Shown here: positions 10,337 through 18,654 of the stretch, in pieces
How positions within the stretch are numbered: position 1 is the first letter of the stretch
How the letters are laid out: every line of letters begins with the position of its first letter
NCBI RefSeq assembly: GCF_002531725.1
Contig: NZ_NWSQ01000018.1
Location: 62,001-126,000 of the forward strand
DNA: 64,000 nt
Direction: 5' to 3'
Source: Rhizobium sp. L43
GTDB lineage: Bacteria; Pseudomonadota; Alphaproteobacteria; Rhizobiales; Rhizobiaceae
Translations under genes and position numbers: made by a program
Notes under the pieces: generated by a model
Databases searched by the model: none
What the model saw: only the letters and a program-made list of their open reading frames with translations
What the model was told of the DNA's origin: nothing

Positions 10337-10457
10337 GGGGGAGGGCCGATCTCCTTGTTGCCGCGGGAAGCTGCTCGGTTCTCCCTGCAGACGGGCATAA
10401 TCGTACCCCCACAGGGATATTTGCGGCATCAAGGAGCAAGTGCCATCAACCGCGCGC

Positions 10458-11864
10458 TCATTTACGAGCGTGATCGCTACTTGATACTCCCGGAACGTTT
10501 CGCTCTCCGAGGTCCCAATAAAGCCCGGCCATCAACGCGAGTCCTTCACGCGCGATATCAATGGGCAGATGTTCGTTCGGCGCATGCTGAGAGCACCCCG
10601 GATATGAATGCGGTATCCACACGGTCGGAAGCTGCAGAGTTTCAGAGAAGGCATCATTCGGCAGAGAGGCGCCAAGGTTCGGCAGGATGGCCGGCTTTTT
10701 GCCTGTTGTACGGCCGATCGAGTCCACGACCCAGTTGACCCAAGGATGCTTGGGATCGAGCCGCGTGGCACGAAAGACCTCATCGCTCGGCTGCGCTATT
10801 TGAACCTGGGAAAAACCGTGCTGATCCAGGTGACGGCGCAGAGCCGGCAAGACATTTTCCACGTCAATACCGACGACGAACCGTAACTGACAGCGAGCCG
10901 AGGCTCTCGCAGGGATAGCCCCGACAGGCGTCCTCGGGTTTCCGGCCTCGAAGGCGAGTACAGCAAACGAACACCAGGCGAACAGCTTTTCCGCTGGCGT
11001 CAACCCAGGTTCGCCCCAGTTCGGATCAATCTGCGGGCCTTCGGCATCGCTCTCGATCTCACAATCGGCAAGAACGTGACGCACATTGTCGGGGATGCTC
11101 ACCGGGCGCCATTCCGGAACCAGAATCTTGCCGGAGGGCTCGGTGATACTGGCGATCGCATGGGCAAGCTGGATTGCAGGATCGGAGAGAAGACCGCCCC
11201 AGTTGCCCGAATGATAACCGCCCTTGCGCGCATCGATCCAGATGTCAAAGCTGATCGCGCCGCGTGATCCCAGAAAGACGGTCGGCCGTGCGGCGGAAAG
11301 TCGGGGACCATCCGAGGCGATCAGCACGTCGGCGCGGAATAATTCCTTATGCGCGTCAACGAGTGCGTGCAGGCCAGGAGAAATTCTTTCCTCCCCCATC
11401 TCGATCAGATACTTGGCATTGAATCCGAGCTTCCCGCGCGTCTCCAAGACGGCCCGGAGCGCGCCGATGTTGACGGTATGCTGACCTTTATTATCGGCGA
11501 CACCGCGACCGTACCACCTGCCATCCCGCTCGATGAGTCGCCAGGGCGAAAGACCGTCGGCCCATTTATTGTCGAGCCCTCGTATGACGTCGCCGTGGCC
11601 ATAACCCAGCACCGTCGGCCGAAGGGCGTCCTCGTGGCGCTCGACGTAAAGGAAAGGCCAGCCGTTTTGGGAAAGCTTGCGACATTGAAAGCCGAGGGCC
11701 TCAAAGGCGGGCGTCATCTCGCTGTCGAGATACTGATCGAGAACCGCTGCGCGATCAGGATTCTGACTCTCGGTCGGCATCGCGACACGTCGCGCCAGAT
11801 CCTTCCGAAAATCGCCGGAAGCGAAGTAAGACTCTGCTCTGGCAATAGCGGCGTCTCGGGTCAT
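10458..11864 (-). CDS. M20-family metallopeptidase/deacylase
   Basis: A zinc-dependent peptidase or amidohydrolase of 468 residues. The dinuclear-site residues are visible: GYGHGDV (His and Asp ligands), WYGRGVADNKGQ (bridging Asp), EMGEER (catalytic Glu pair) and a C-terminal QHAPNEH (last His ligand). The dimerisation domain lies in the middle third. There is no signal peptide, so it acts in the cytoplasm. It is encoded on the minus strand between the receptor and fhuB, with a separate start and no sign of belonging to the siderophore pathway. Its substrate is not predictable. Confidence 0.88.
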   Translation of the reverse strand: MTRDAAIARAESYFASGDFRKDLARRVAMPTESQNPDRAAVLDQYLDSEMTPAFEALGFQCRKLSQNGWPFLYVERHEDALRPTVLGYGHGDVIRGLDNKWADGLSPWRLIERDGRWYGRGVADNKGQHTVNIGALRAVLETRGKLGFNAKYLIEMGEERISPGLHALVDAHKELFRADVLIASDGPRLSAARPTVFLGSRGAISFDIWIDARKGGYHSGNWGGLLSDPAIQLAHAIASITEPSGKILVPEWRPVSIPDNVRHVLADCEIESDAEGPQIDPNWGEPGLTPAEKLFAWCSFAVLAFEAGNPRTPVGAIPARASARCQLRFVVGIDVENVLPALRRHLDQHGFSQVQIAQPSDEVFRATRLDPKHPWVNWVVDSIGRTTGKKPAILPNLGASLPNDAFSETLQLPTVWIPHSYPGCSQHAPNEHLPIDIAREGLALMAGLYWDLGERNVPGVSSSDHARK

Positions 11865-11968
11865 ACCTGCAACCTAACACGAGAGAGAATTGGCCGGAAC
11901 GGTCAAAGAGGAATGCAACGACGATTGCGTTGGAGCATGAGCGGGCCTTGCCGATTGCCACCTGCCTG

Positions 11969-13933
11969 TCACGCCCGCCGGCGCAGAACGATCAGCAGCA
12001 TCGGCGCTCCGACCAGAGCCGAGATCAATCCGGCGGGAATCTGATAGGGAAAAGCGATCATCCGCCCCGTCCAGTCGGCAATGACCAGCAGGACCGCTCC
12101 AATCAGGGCGGCGGCGAGGAGCTGGGCGGAGGGGCGGCGAAGACCGAGCCCATGGGCAAGGTGCGGCGCCATCAATCCGACGAAGCTCAAAGGGCCGACG
12201 ACGAGCGTCGCCGCCGCCGTCATGATCGCGGAGAGCCCGAACAAAACAGCGCGTGCGGGAACGATCCTCAGGCCGAGTTCGCTCGCCGTCTCGGTTCCAA
12301 GCTGCAGCAGGGCAAGCCACCGGCTGGCGAGAAAGGCGGCGGCCAGGCAGGCGAGCGCAATCAGAAGGGCGCTTGCGGCCACCGCATTGTCGACGAAATA
12401 GGTCGAGCCCGCCATCCAGCGTATCAGCGCCAGGCCTCTCGGATCGCCGCTCGCGGCAAGGACGCCGATCCCGGCGTCGAGCATCGCGCCGAAGGCGATG
12501 CCGGCGAGCAGCACGCGGTTCGGGCCGCAGCCCGAACGGGCGCTCAAGAGGAAGATCAGCGTCAGCACCGCAAGGGCGCCCCCGCCGGCAAAGACAAGCT
12601 GGAGCGTCAGTCCCGGTGCAGCAAAGGCAAACATGGCGGCCGCAACACCGAGCGTTGCTCCGGCCGATACCCCAAGCACTTCGGGGCTCGCCATTTCGTT
12701 TCCGGTCAGCCGCTGCAGGATCAGCCCCGTCACGCCGAGCACGGTTCCGGCGCCGAATGCGGCGGCGACCCGCGGCAGCCGAAGCGGAAGGATTTCATCC
12801 CATGAGGCGGCCGGCAGCCATGCCCAGGCTCCGTCGGGTGCGCGGCCGAAGAAGATCGCGGCCATCGCCAAGGCAATGATGCAGGCGAGCAGAATGGCGA
12901 ATGATGCCGCTCTGCTGCCGGCTGCAGGCCGCGGCGACGTCACGCCGGGCAGCGTGCGCGAGGCCGTGGCGAGGCGCGGGAGCATGGCAATCAGGATCGG
13001 TCCGCCGAGCAGCGCGGTCACCGCCCCGGTCGGCACGAAGTCGCCGGGAGCAAGAAGCTTGATGGTCTGATCCGTCAGCAGGAGAAGGCCGGCGCCGGCA
13101 ACCGGCGACCAGATCAATTGGCTGATGATCCGCCTTGCGCCGGCCAGGCGAACGATCTGCGGGGCTACCAGCCCGATGAAGCCGATGACGCCGACGGCGC
13201 TGGTGACGAGGGCGCAGAGTGCGATGGCAATCGCCAGGATGAAACTCCGTGCCCATTTGACCGGCAGGCCAAGGCTCGTTGCGCCGGCATCGCCGAGCTG
13301 GCTCAGCGTCAACGGCCTTGTGGCCAGAAGGGCAAGCCCCGCCAGCAGCGCCACCTTCGGCAGCAGCGACGTCGGGATCGCCCAGCTTTGCTGCGACAGC
13401 GATCCGGCGCCCCAGATGAAAATTCCTGAGAGATATTGATCGTTCATCAGCACCAGAATGGCTGCCGCCGCCCCGCACCAGAGGCCGACGATCATGCCCG
13501 ACAGGATGAGAGAAAAGGGCGAGAAGCCGTGCCGGGCGCTGATCGAAAAAATGGCGAGGGCAGCAAGTGCACTTCCGCCGAGCGCGACGGCGTCCCGGCC
13601 CCATCCCGTCAGCGAGGGAACGGCGAGCATGACGGAAACCAGTGCCAGATTGGCGCCGGCCGAGACGCCGAGCGTCGTCGGCGAGGCCAGCGGATTGCGC
13701 AGCATCTGCTGCAGCATCGTCCCCGACAGTGCGAGGGCGGCGCCCGCGATCAGGGCGGTCGCCATGCGCGGAAGCGTGGAATAGAGGAGGAGAAGATGCT
13801 GCGCATCGTAACCGGCGGTCGCCTCCCGATGCGGCAGCGCCGGCAGGCGATCGAGGACGGCCAGGCCCAGGCCTGAAAACAGCAGCAGCGCCGCTAGTGC
13901 CGGCGCGCCGAAGCGGGAATATCGAGGCTTCAT
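11969..13933 (-). CDS. fhuB: Ferric-hydroxamate ABC transporter permease, fused two-domain type
   Basis: Inner-membrane permease of 654 residues made of two tandem FecCD-type halves (about 1-325 and 340-654), the layout of E. coli FhuB. Each half carries the family motif, such as GVSAGANLALVSVML and GVSAGATLGVAAAMFA, and a late GFIGLVAPQIVRL or SFVGLMAPHLAHGL segment. Around 18-20 helices are expected. It overlaps the fhuD stop by one base (ATGA), so translation is coupled. It should import the ferric siderophore delivered by FhuD. The matching ATPase FhuC is not encoded in this window. Confidence 0.93.
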   Translation of the reverse strand: MKPRYSRFGAPALAALLLFSGLGLAVLDRLPALPHREATAGYDAQHLLLLYSTLPRMATALIAGAALALSGTMLQQMLRNPLASPTTLGVSAGANLALVSVMLAVPSLTGWGRDAVALGGSALAALAIFSISARHGFSPFSLILSGMIVGLWCGAAAAILVLMNDQYLSGIFIWGAGSLSQQSWAIPTSLLPKVALLAGLALLATRPLTLSQLGDAGATSLGLPVKWARSFILAIAIALCALVTSAVGVIGFIGLVAPQIVRLAGARRIISQLIWSPVAGAGLLLLTDQTIKLLAPGDFVPTGAVTALLGGPILIAMLPRLATASRTLPGVTSPRPAAGSRAASFAILLACIIALAMAAIFFGRAPDGAWAWLPAASWDEILPLRLPRVAAAFGAGTVLGVTGLILQRLTGNEMASPEVLGVSAGATLGVAAAMFAFAAPGLTLQLVFAGGGALAVLTLIFLLSARSGCGPNRVLLAGIAFGAMLDAGIGVLAASGDPRGLALIRWMAGSTYFVDNAVAASALLIALACLAAAFLASRWLALLQLGTETASELGLRIVPARAVLFGLSAIMTAAATLVVGPLSFVGLMAPHLAHGLGLRRPSAQLLAAALIGAVLLVIADWTGRMIAFPYQIPAGLISALVGAPMLLIVLRRRA

Positions 13934-14838
13934 CAGGCGGCAGTCTCCAGAACATCGACCATCAAGGTCGAAAAGCGCAGCGCCTCCTGGACCATTCCAA
14001 ACATCAGGACGCCTGGGACGACCGAGATCCGCTGCCGCCGGACGAAGGGAAGGCTGGTCCAGAGCGGGCTTTCGGAAAGCCGGGTCAGGACATCGGGCGG
14101 AAGCAACGGCGACACGACGACGAGGTGGGCCTCTTCATCGAGTTCGGCGAGCTGTTCCAGGCCGACCGTCTGAAATCCCCAGTAGCTGGCCTCGCCTTTC
14201 CAGGCATTCTCAAGGCCGATGCGTCGCATGGCGCCGCCGTAAAGGCCGGGGCCGCCATAGATGCGCGCATGCCTGATGTCGACGAAGTTGATGACGGCGA
14301 CCGGAGGCACCGACAGGCTCTTCACCCGCTCGCGCAGCCGGCCGAACGTGGTGTCGGCGCGGGAGAGAAATGCTTCCGCTTCCTGCTGTCGCCCGATCAT
14401 GGCGCCGAGACGCCGCGTTTCGGCGTAGGAGCGCTCGAGCGCCTCGCCACCCCTAGCATAGATGGTGAAGGTCTCCACAGGCGCGATGCGGGAGAGCTTT
14501 TCATCCATCGCCGCAAGGAAAGGCGTGCTGAGGATGAGCGATGGCCGGATGCTGGTGAGGACTTCGAGATTGATCTCCGCCGTGGTGCCGATATCGACGA
14601 CGCCTTGCGGCATGGTCGGCTCGACAACCCATTCCGACCAGTTCCGCAGCGAGGCGATCGCACGCGGCACGCTGCCGAGCGCCAGCATCGTCGATGCCAA
14701 TCCGTAATCGAGCGAAACGACGCCGCCATCCCCGGCGCGCGCGATGGCGGGTGCCGCGGCGCGCGCGACGGCGGGTGTGCCCGCCGTTGCCAGCGCGCCC
14801 AGAAGAAAATCCCGTCGTCTCAAGGCGCGGTCTCGCAT
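13933..14838 (-). CDS. fhuD: Ferric-hydroxamate ABC transporter substrate-binding protein
   Basis: Periplasmic binding protein of 301 residues, FhuD/helical-backbone class. ATG 14838 was chosen because GGGGGA stands just before it and it opens with a twin-arginine signal (RRRDFLLGALA) cleaved near AAAPAIARA; a start at 14877 is possible but lengthens the signal without benefit. The ligand-binding halves contain VVSLDYGLASTMLALG and, later, GLEQLAELDEEAHLVVVSP. A Tat signal means export after folding, as seen for some FhuD proteins. It overlaps the acetyltransferase gene by 19 bases and fhuB by one base, forming one operon. Confidence 0.9.
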   Translation of the reverse strand: MRDRALRRRDFLLGALATAGTPAVARAAAPAIARAGDGGVVSLDYGLASTMLALGSVPRAIASLRNWSEWVVEPTMPQGVVDIGTTAEINLEVLTSIRPSLILSTPFLAAMDEKLSRIAPVETFTIYARGGEALERSYAETRRLGAMIGRQQEAEAFLSRADTTFGRLRERVKSLSVPPVAVINFVDIRHARIYGGPGLYGGAMRRIGLENAWKGEASYWGFQTVGLEQLAELDEEAHLVVVSPLLPPDVLTRLSESPLWTSLPFVRRQRISVVPGVLMFGMVQEALRFSTLMVDVLETAA

Positions 14839-15323
14839 AGCTGTCCCCCGGCGAGCGGCTTGACCATGAACAGACACGGATGATCCTCGTGCCAGAGCGT
14901 GGCAAAGACCTCCGCCCTGACGAAGCCGTTCCGGTCGTAGAATCGCCGCGTTGCCTCGAATTGCGGCTCGTCGCGGTCACGCGGGGCGAGCGTTTTGACC
15001 GTCAGCAGCCGGGCGCCCGATTGATGGCCGAAGCGTTCGGCCTCGTCGAGCAGATGGCGTCCGGCGCCGCGACCGTGATATTCGGGGCGCGTCGCAATCA
15101 GTGCGATTTCGACGGCGCCGGGTAGATGCGGCTTCAACGCCATCAACGCCGTCACGACATCCGCCTCGACATAGCCGAACACCGGCAGATCTTCGACTGC
15201 CGCGGCACTCGCTTCAATGACCTCCGGTTCTGAAAACCAGTCGGGCAAAGCCCCCATGATCGAGCGGCAGAGCTCCGCCTTGCCTGTCAGGATCTCGACT
15301 GTTCTTCCCATTTTTTCTCGCAT
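14820..15323 (-). CDS. GNAT-family N-acetyltransferase
   Basis: A 167-residue protein with a GNAT acetyl-CoA fold. Residues about 75-120 contain VEIALIATRPEYHGRGAGRHLLDEAE, the RGxG/A pyrophosphate-binding loop, and the C-terminal part RRFYDRNGFVRAEVF is typical of the last GNAT strand and helix. It is the first gene of an operon with fhuD and fhuB, where other rhizobia have the ATPase gene fhuC. Vicibactin synthesis needs an N2-acetylation step (VbsC), and no other candidate is in the window, so this enzyme is a possible but unproven substitute. The start may be at 15323 or 15311. Confidence 0.8.
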   Translation of the reverse strand: MREKMGRTVEILTGKAELCRSIMGALPDWFSEPEVIEASAAAVEDLPVFGYVEADVVTALMALKPHLPGAVEIALIATRPEYHGRGAGRHLLDEAERFGHQSGARLLTVKTLAPRDRDEPQFEATRRFYDRNGFVRAEVFATLWHEDHPCLFMVKPLAGGQLCETAP

Positions 15324-15343
15324 TCATCCGGTCGATTTAAACT

Positions 15344-15358
15344 TGACTCCTGTTATCA
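15344..15358. promoter_or_regulatory. IRO box (TGA-N9-TCA) between rpoI and the acetyltransferase-fhuDB operon
   Basis: TGACTCCTGTTATCA matches TGA-N9-TCA exactly. It lies 21 bases upstream of the minus-strand acetyltransferase start and 119 bases upstream of rpoI, so RirA bound here could repress both siderophore uptake and, through rpoI, siderophore synthesis. Confidence 0.75.
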
Positions 15359-15476
15359 CCTTAAAATAGACACTGCAATCAAATCGTGCACTTCCGCTCA
15401 AAATAAGGAGCGCCAAGACCGAGCCGACCAGCAACGACAGAGCCTGATTTTCCATTTGTAAAAAGGGTACAGGACT

Positions 15477-16136
15477 ATGCGAGCATCGCATCGTGATGTG
15501 AACGGAAATGCCGTGGTCAACGCTATGATCGAGAACAAGGATAAACTCCTTAAAACGATTGAAAGCGTTGTCAAATCAAGATTATATTCCGAGGATATCT
15601 TTCAGGACGGAGTTATCAAAGCCTATGGGGTGAAAACCGACGACATTCGTTGCCCGATCGGTTACGCCTTTCGCATGGTCTATAATCTCGCGCTCGACGA
15701 GAGCCGCCGGCGGCGCCAGCAGATGAACAACTATAGGTCGATCGATCAGGTTCAGGAGATCACTGCTCCCATCCCCACCGTGCTCGACCAGCTTGTCGCT
15801 GCCGAGACCCTGCGCGATGTGCTGGCCTCGCTCGAGGCTTTGCCGAAGCGTACCAACGATGCCTTCATCCGCCACCGCCTCAACGGCGTGCCGCAAAAGG
15901 ATATTGCAGCCGAACTCGGCGTCTCCCGCACCCTCGTCAACTTCATGATCAAGGCGGCGGAGCAGCATTGCCATCTGGCAATCACCGAGCCTGCCATCCT
16001 CCCCGATCATGAACATCGGCAGGCGTCTAGCGTCTCGCGGCGTGCAGCGCCTGCTGCAGATCGCTCCACAGCAATTCCGGTTCTTCCAGCCCAACGGCGA
16101 AACGGATCGTCTGCTCGCTCACGCCGAACCGGATGA
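15477..16136 (+). CDS. rpoI: ECF sigma factor for siderophore biosynthesis genes
   Basis: ECF sigma factor of 219 residues related to PvdS/FecI. Region 2 covers about residues 17-85 with YSEDIFQDGVIKAY, and region 4 about 105-165 ends in the helix-turn-helix GVPQKDIAAELGVSRTLVNFMIKAAEQHC. In R. leguminosarum, RpoI transcribes vbsGSO and vbsADL. The same gene set lies next to it here, with matching promoter elements at 19715-19797. No FecR-type anti-sigma gene follows, which agrees with control by iron through the IRO box rather than by surface signalling. The last ~36 codons are Arg/Ser/Ala-rich and overlap vbsL on the other strand. Confidence 0.9.
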   Translation: MRASHRDVNGNAVVNAMIENKDKLLKTIESVVKSRLYSEDIFQDGVIKAYGVKTDDIRCPIGYAFRMVYNLALDESRRRRQQMNNYRSIDQVQEITAPIPTVLDQLVAAETLRDVLASLEALPKRTNDAFIRHRLNGVPQKDIAAELGVSRTLVNFMIKAAEQHCHLAITEPAILPDHEHRQASSVSRRAAPAADRSTAIPVLPAQRRNGSSARSRRTG

Positions 16137-17214
16137 AAGAGGTCATCCGGTCGAGGATCTGCAGCGCGACCTTGGCGGGAACGACCAGCGTTTCCGGTCC
16201 TCCCCAGCTGACGCCGAGGCGGATCTCGCGAAGCCCGTTGACGAAGCGCGCGACATCGATATCGGGCGTGAGGTCGAAGGCAAACAGCCCGGCATAACCC
16301 GACAGCGTCGCCCGCCCGGGGTGATCCTGAAAAGCCGGGTGGCGAACGCGGGCGATGGCGGAATGCTGTTTCAGCCGGTCGGCCAGCAAAAGCCCGCTGC
16401 GCTCATGCTCCTTGAGGCGGACACGCAGCGTGCGCATGCCGCGCAGCAAGAGCCAGGCCTCAAACGGCGAGAGCTTGGCGCCGACATAGGGGTAGGAGGT
16501 CGAGTTGATCTTGGCGATCGCCTCCTTCGAGCCGACGACGACGCCGGCGACCGTATCGCTGTGGCCGCCGAGATATTTCGAAGCGGCGTGAATGACGATA
16601 TCGACGCCGTGCTGGATCGGCTTCTGAAAGAGCGGCGTTGCCCAGGAATTGTCGATGATGGTGGTAACACCGGCCTCCTTCGCCATGGCCGAGAGCGCCG
16701 TTATGTCCTGCAGCTCGAAGACGAAAGAGGTCGGGTTCTCGAGATAGAGCAGCTTGGCGCCCGACAGCGCCTTGCGGACCTCGTCGTGATCGGCAGGGTC
16801 GACGAAATCCACCGCGACGCCGAGCCGGCCGAGCAGTTTCACCAGAAGGCGGTAGACATCGTTATAGAGGTGGCGGACCGCAACGACCCGGTCGCCGGCT
16901 TCCACGAGGCTGAGGATCGTCGAGGTGATGGCGGCCGTTCCGCTCGAGAAAGCGCGTCCGTCCTCCGCGCCCTCGAGGCGGGCAACCAAAAGTTCGAATT
17001 CCCGAACGGTCGGATTGTCGCCGCGCGAATAGATGTAATTGCGCGCCCGGCCTGCAAAGACATCCTCCATCGCCTCGTAACTGTCGTAGGTGAAGAGCGA
17101 CGTCTGGAAGATCGGTGGAGACACGGCGTTGAATGGTGCGGGATCGACGGGCGTGAAGAGATCGTCGGCGATCGCATGGGCGCCAAGATCGTGCGGATTG
17201 ATCGACTGGTTCAT
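16027..17214 (-). CDS. vbsL: PLP-dependent Cys/Met-metabolism-fold enzyme, probable VbsL epimerase
   Basis: A fold-type-I pyridoxal phosphate enzyme of 395 residues of the cystathionine synthase/lyase family. The cofactor lysine is K213 in HAASKYLGGHSD, with D188 (TIIDNSWATP) for the pyridine nitrogen and SSGTAA (about 90-95) for phosphate binding. It is the third gene of a minus-strand set in the order A-D-L, matching the vbsADL operon of R. leguminosarum. VbsL is the enzyme assigned to L-to-D epimerisation of the ornithine units of vicibactin. A methionine/cysteine lyase is the alternative by family alone, but context favours VbsL. Its 3' end overlaps rpoI by 110 bases. Confidence 0.82.
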   Translation of the reverse strand: MNQSINPHDLGAHAIADDLFTPVDPAPFNAVSPPIFQTSLFTYDSYEAMEDVFAGRARNYIYSRGDNPTVREFELLVARLEGAEDGRAFSSGTAAITSTILSLVEAGDRVVAVRHLYNDVYRLLVKLLGRLGVAVDFVDPADHDEVRKALSGAKLLYLENPTSFVFELQDITALSAMAKEAGVTTIIDNSWATPLFQKPIQHGVDIVIHAASKYLGGHSDTVAGVVVGSKEAIAKINSTSYPYVGAKLSPFEAWLLLRGMRTLRVRLKEHERSGLLLADRLKQHSAIARVRHPAFQDHPGRATLSGYAGLFAFDLTPDIDVARFVNGLREIRLGVSWGGPETLVVPAKVALQILDRMTSFIRFGVSEQTIRFAVGLEEPELLWSDLQQALHAARR

Positions 17215-17235
17215 GGTGATCCTCTCATGGGCAAA

Positions 17236-18654
17236 TCACGGGCAAAAGCGGGGGTAGGGACGGATGGAGGCCAGGCGGTCGGCCGAGCGCTGCCGGAGTG
17301 CATTGAGCGCCCTCACCAGGCAGACGGCCGACAGCAGGCCGGTCAGGGCAGAGGCCAGAAACATTGCCGCCAGCAAGCCCGAAAAGCCGAAGAACGGCGG
17401 CAGAAGAGCCAGCAGAGGAAAGAGAAGATAGCCATTCTGCGCCAGACCGATGGCAACCGCCGCTTTCGGCCTGCCCTGCGCCTGGAAGAGGACCAGCAGC
17501 GTTTGCCGCAGGCCGAACAGCAGAAAGGGAAGATGGGTCGCGACGATCGCCTGGCTTGCGACCGAAAGCACGGCCTGATCCTTGGTGAAGAACGAGGCGA
17601 GATGTTCGGAAAAGCCGAGTGCGACCAGTCCGTAAGCGCCGCCGACCGCGCTGGTGACCACTGTCAGGATGCGGACTGCCGACAGCACCCGGGCCACATC
17701 CCCGCTGCCCCAGGCGAAGCTCAGAATGGACTGGGCCCCGAGTGAAAGGCCGATAACCGGAAGTGTTCCGACAGCGAGCAGCCGCAAGGCAATCCCGACG
17801 CCGGGAATGCCGGCTTCTCCATGATAGGTGCCGGCGAGCGACAGCATGGCCGCAATCGCGCCCGCCGTTGCGAGACTGGTCAGCGTCGTCGGCGCGCCCA
17901 CCGCAAGAACCGGTCTGAGGCCGCCGATATCTCTCAACCGCCAGCCAAGCGTCAGCCGAACCGTCCCCAGGCGCCTGGCGTGGTAAGCGCCGTAGATGGA
18001 AAGTGCGACGAGCTGGGACAGGATGGTCGCGATTGCCACGCCCTGCAGGCCGAGGCCGAATCCGAAGATCATGATCGGGTCGAGGATCATGTTCAGCGCG
18101 AAGCAGGCGACCAGCGTCCACATGCTGAAGCGGGCATTGCCCTCGGCGATCGCCAGGAAATCGAGAATGATCTGCGCCATCGTCAGCGGGATCGAGACCG
18201 CGATGATGAGGAGATAATGCTGCGCCAGCGGCTCGATGGCGGGCGTGGCGCCGAACAGCAGGAAAGAGGGGAAGGCAACGATTGCGACGGCGCTTGCCGC
18301 GCCGAAGGCGACGCCCGCGGCAAGGCTGACCGAGGCAAGCGTGCCGGCCCTTGACCGGTTGCCGGCACCGAGCGCGCGGCCGACCTCGGTTGCCACGCCG
18401 ACGCCGATGCCCTCGCCGAAGGCCGCGACGAGCATCAGGATAGGCAGCACGATCATGATCGCGGCGATCTGGTCCTCGCCGATCATGCCGACGAAGACCA
18501 TGTTGATCGTGTGATGCGCGGCATTGATCGACAGGCCGAACATGGCCGGCAGCCCGAGCCGCAGCAGCAGCCGGAAAAGCTGCGGACTGGCAAGATCTTC
18601 CGGAGCAAGCCGCCGTTTCCGAAGCCTGCCGCTCATCTCACTCATGTCGTTCAT
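17236..18654 (-). CDS. vbsD: MATE-family efflux protein, probable siderophore exporter
   Basis: A 472-residue inner-membrane protein with about 12 helices in two MATE (NorM/DinF) halves. The family is recognisable from GLPAMFGLSINAAHHTINMVFVGMIGEDQIAA near the start and from the repeated motif LSLGAQSILSFAWGSGD near residue 290. MATE proteins exchange sodium ions or protons for organic compounds. It sits between the acyltransferase and PLP genes, overlapping the former by four bases (ATGA), in the place of vbsD. The likely job is secretion of newly made siderophore, which is inferred from position. Confidence 0.85.
   Translation of the reverse strand: MNDMSEMSGRLRKRRLAPEDLASPQLFRLLLRLGLPAMFGLSINAAHHTINMVFVGMIGEDQIAAIMIVLPILMLVAAFGEGIGVGVATEVGRALGAGNRSRAGTLASVSLAAGVAFGAASAVAIVAFPSFLLFGATPAIEPLAQHYLLIIAVSIPLTMAQIILDFLAIAEGNARFSMWTLVACFALNMILDPIMIFGFGLGLQGVAIATILSQLVALSIYGAYHARRLGTVRLTLGWRLRDIGGLRPVLAVGAPTTLTSLATAGAIAAMLSLAGTYHGEAGIPGVGIALRLLAVGTLPVIGLSLGAQSILSFAWGSGDVARVLSAVRILTVVTSAVGGAYGLVALGFSEHLASFFTKDQAVLSVASQAIVATHLPFLLFGLRQTLLVLFQAQGRPKAAVAIGLAQNGYLLFPLLALLPPFFGFSGLLAAMFLASALTGLLSAVCLVRALNALRQRSADRLASIRPYPRFCP

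Noticed and set aside
8176-10398. A 740-codon open frame on the minus strand
   Set aside because: It is antisense to the TonB receptor, has no recognisable motif, and the receptor frame has signal peptide, plug and terminal aromatic residue.
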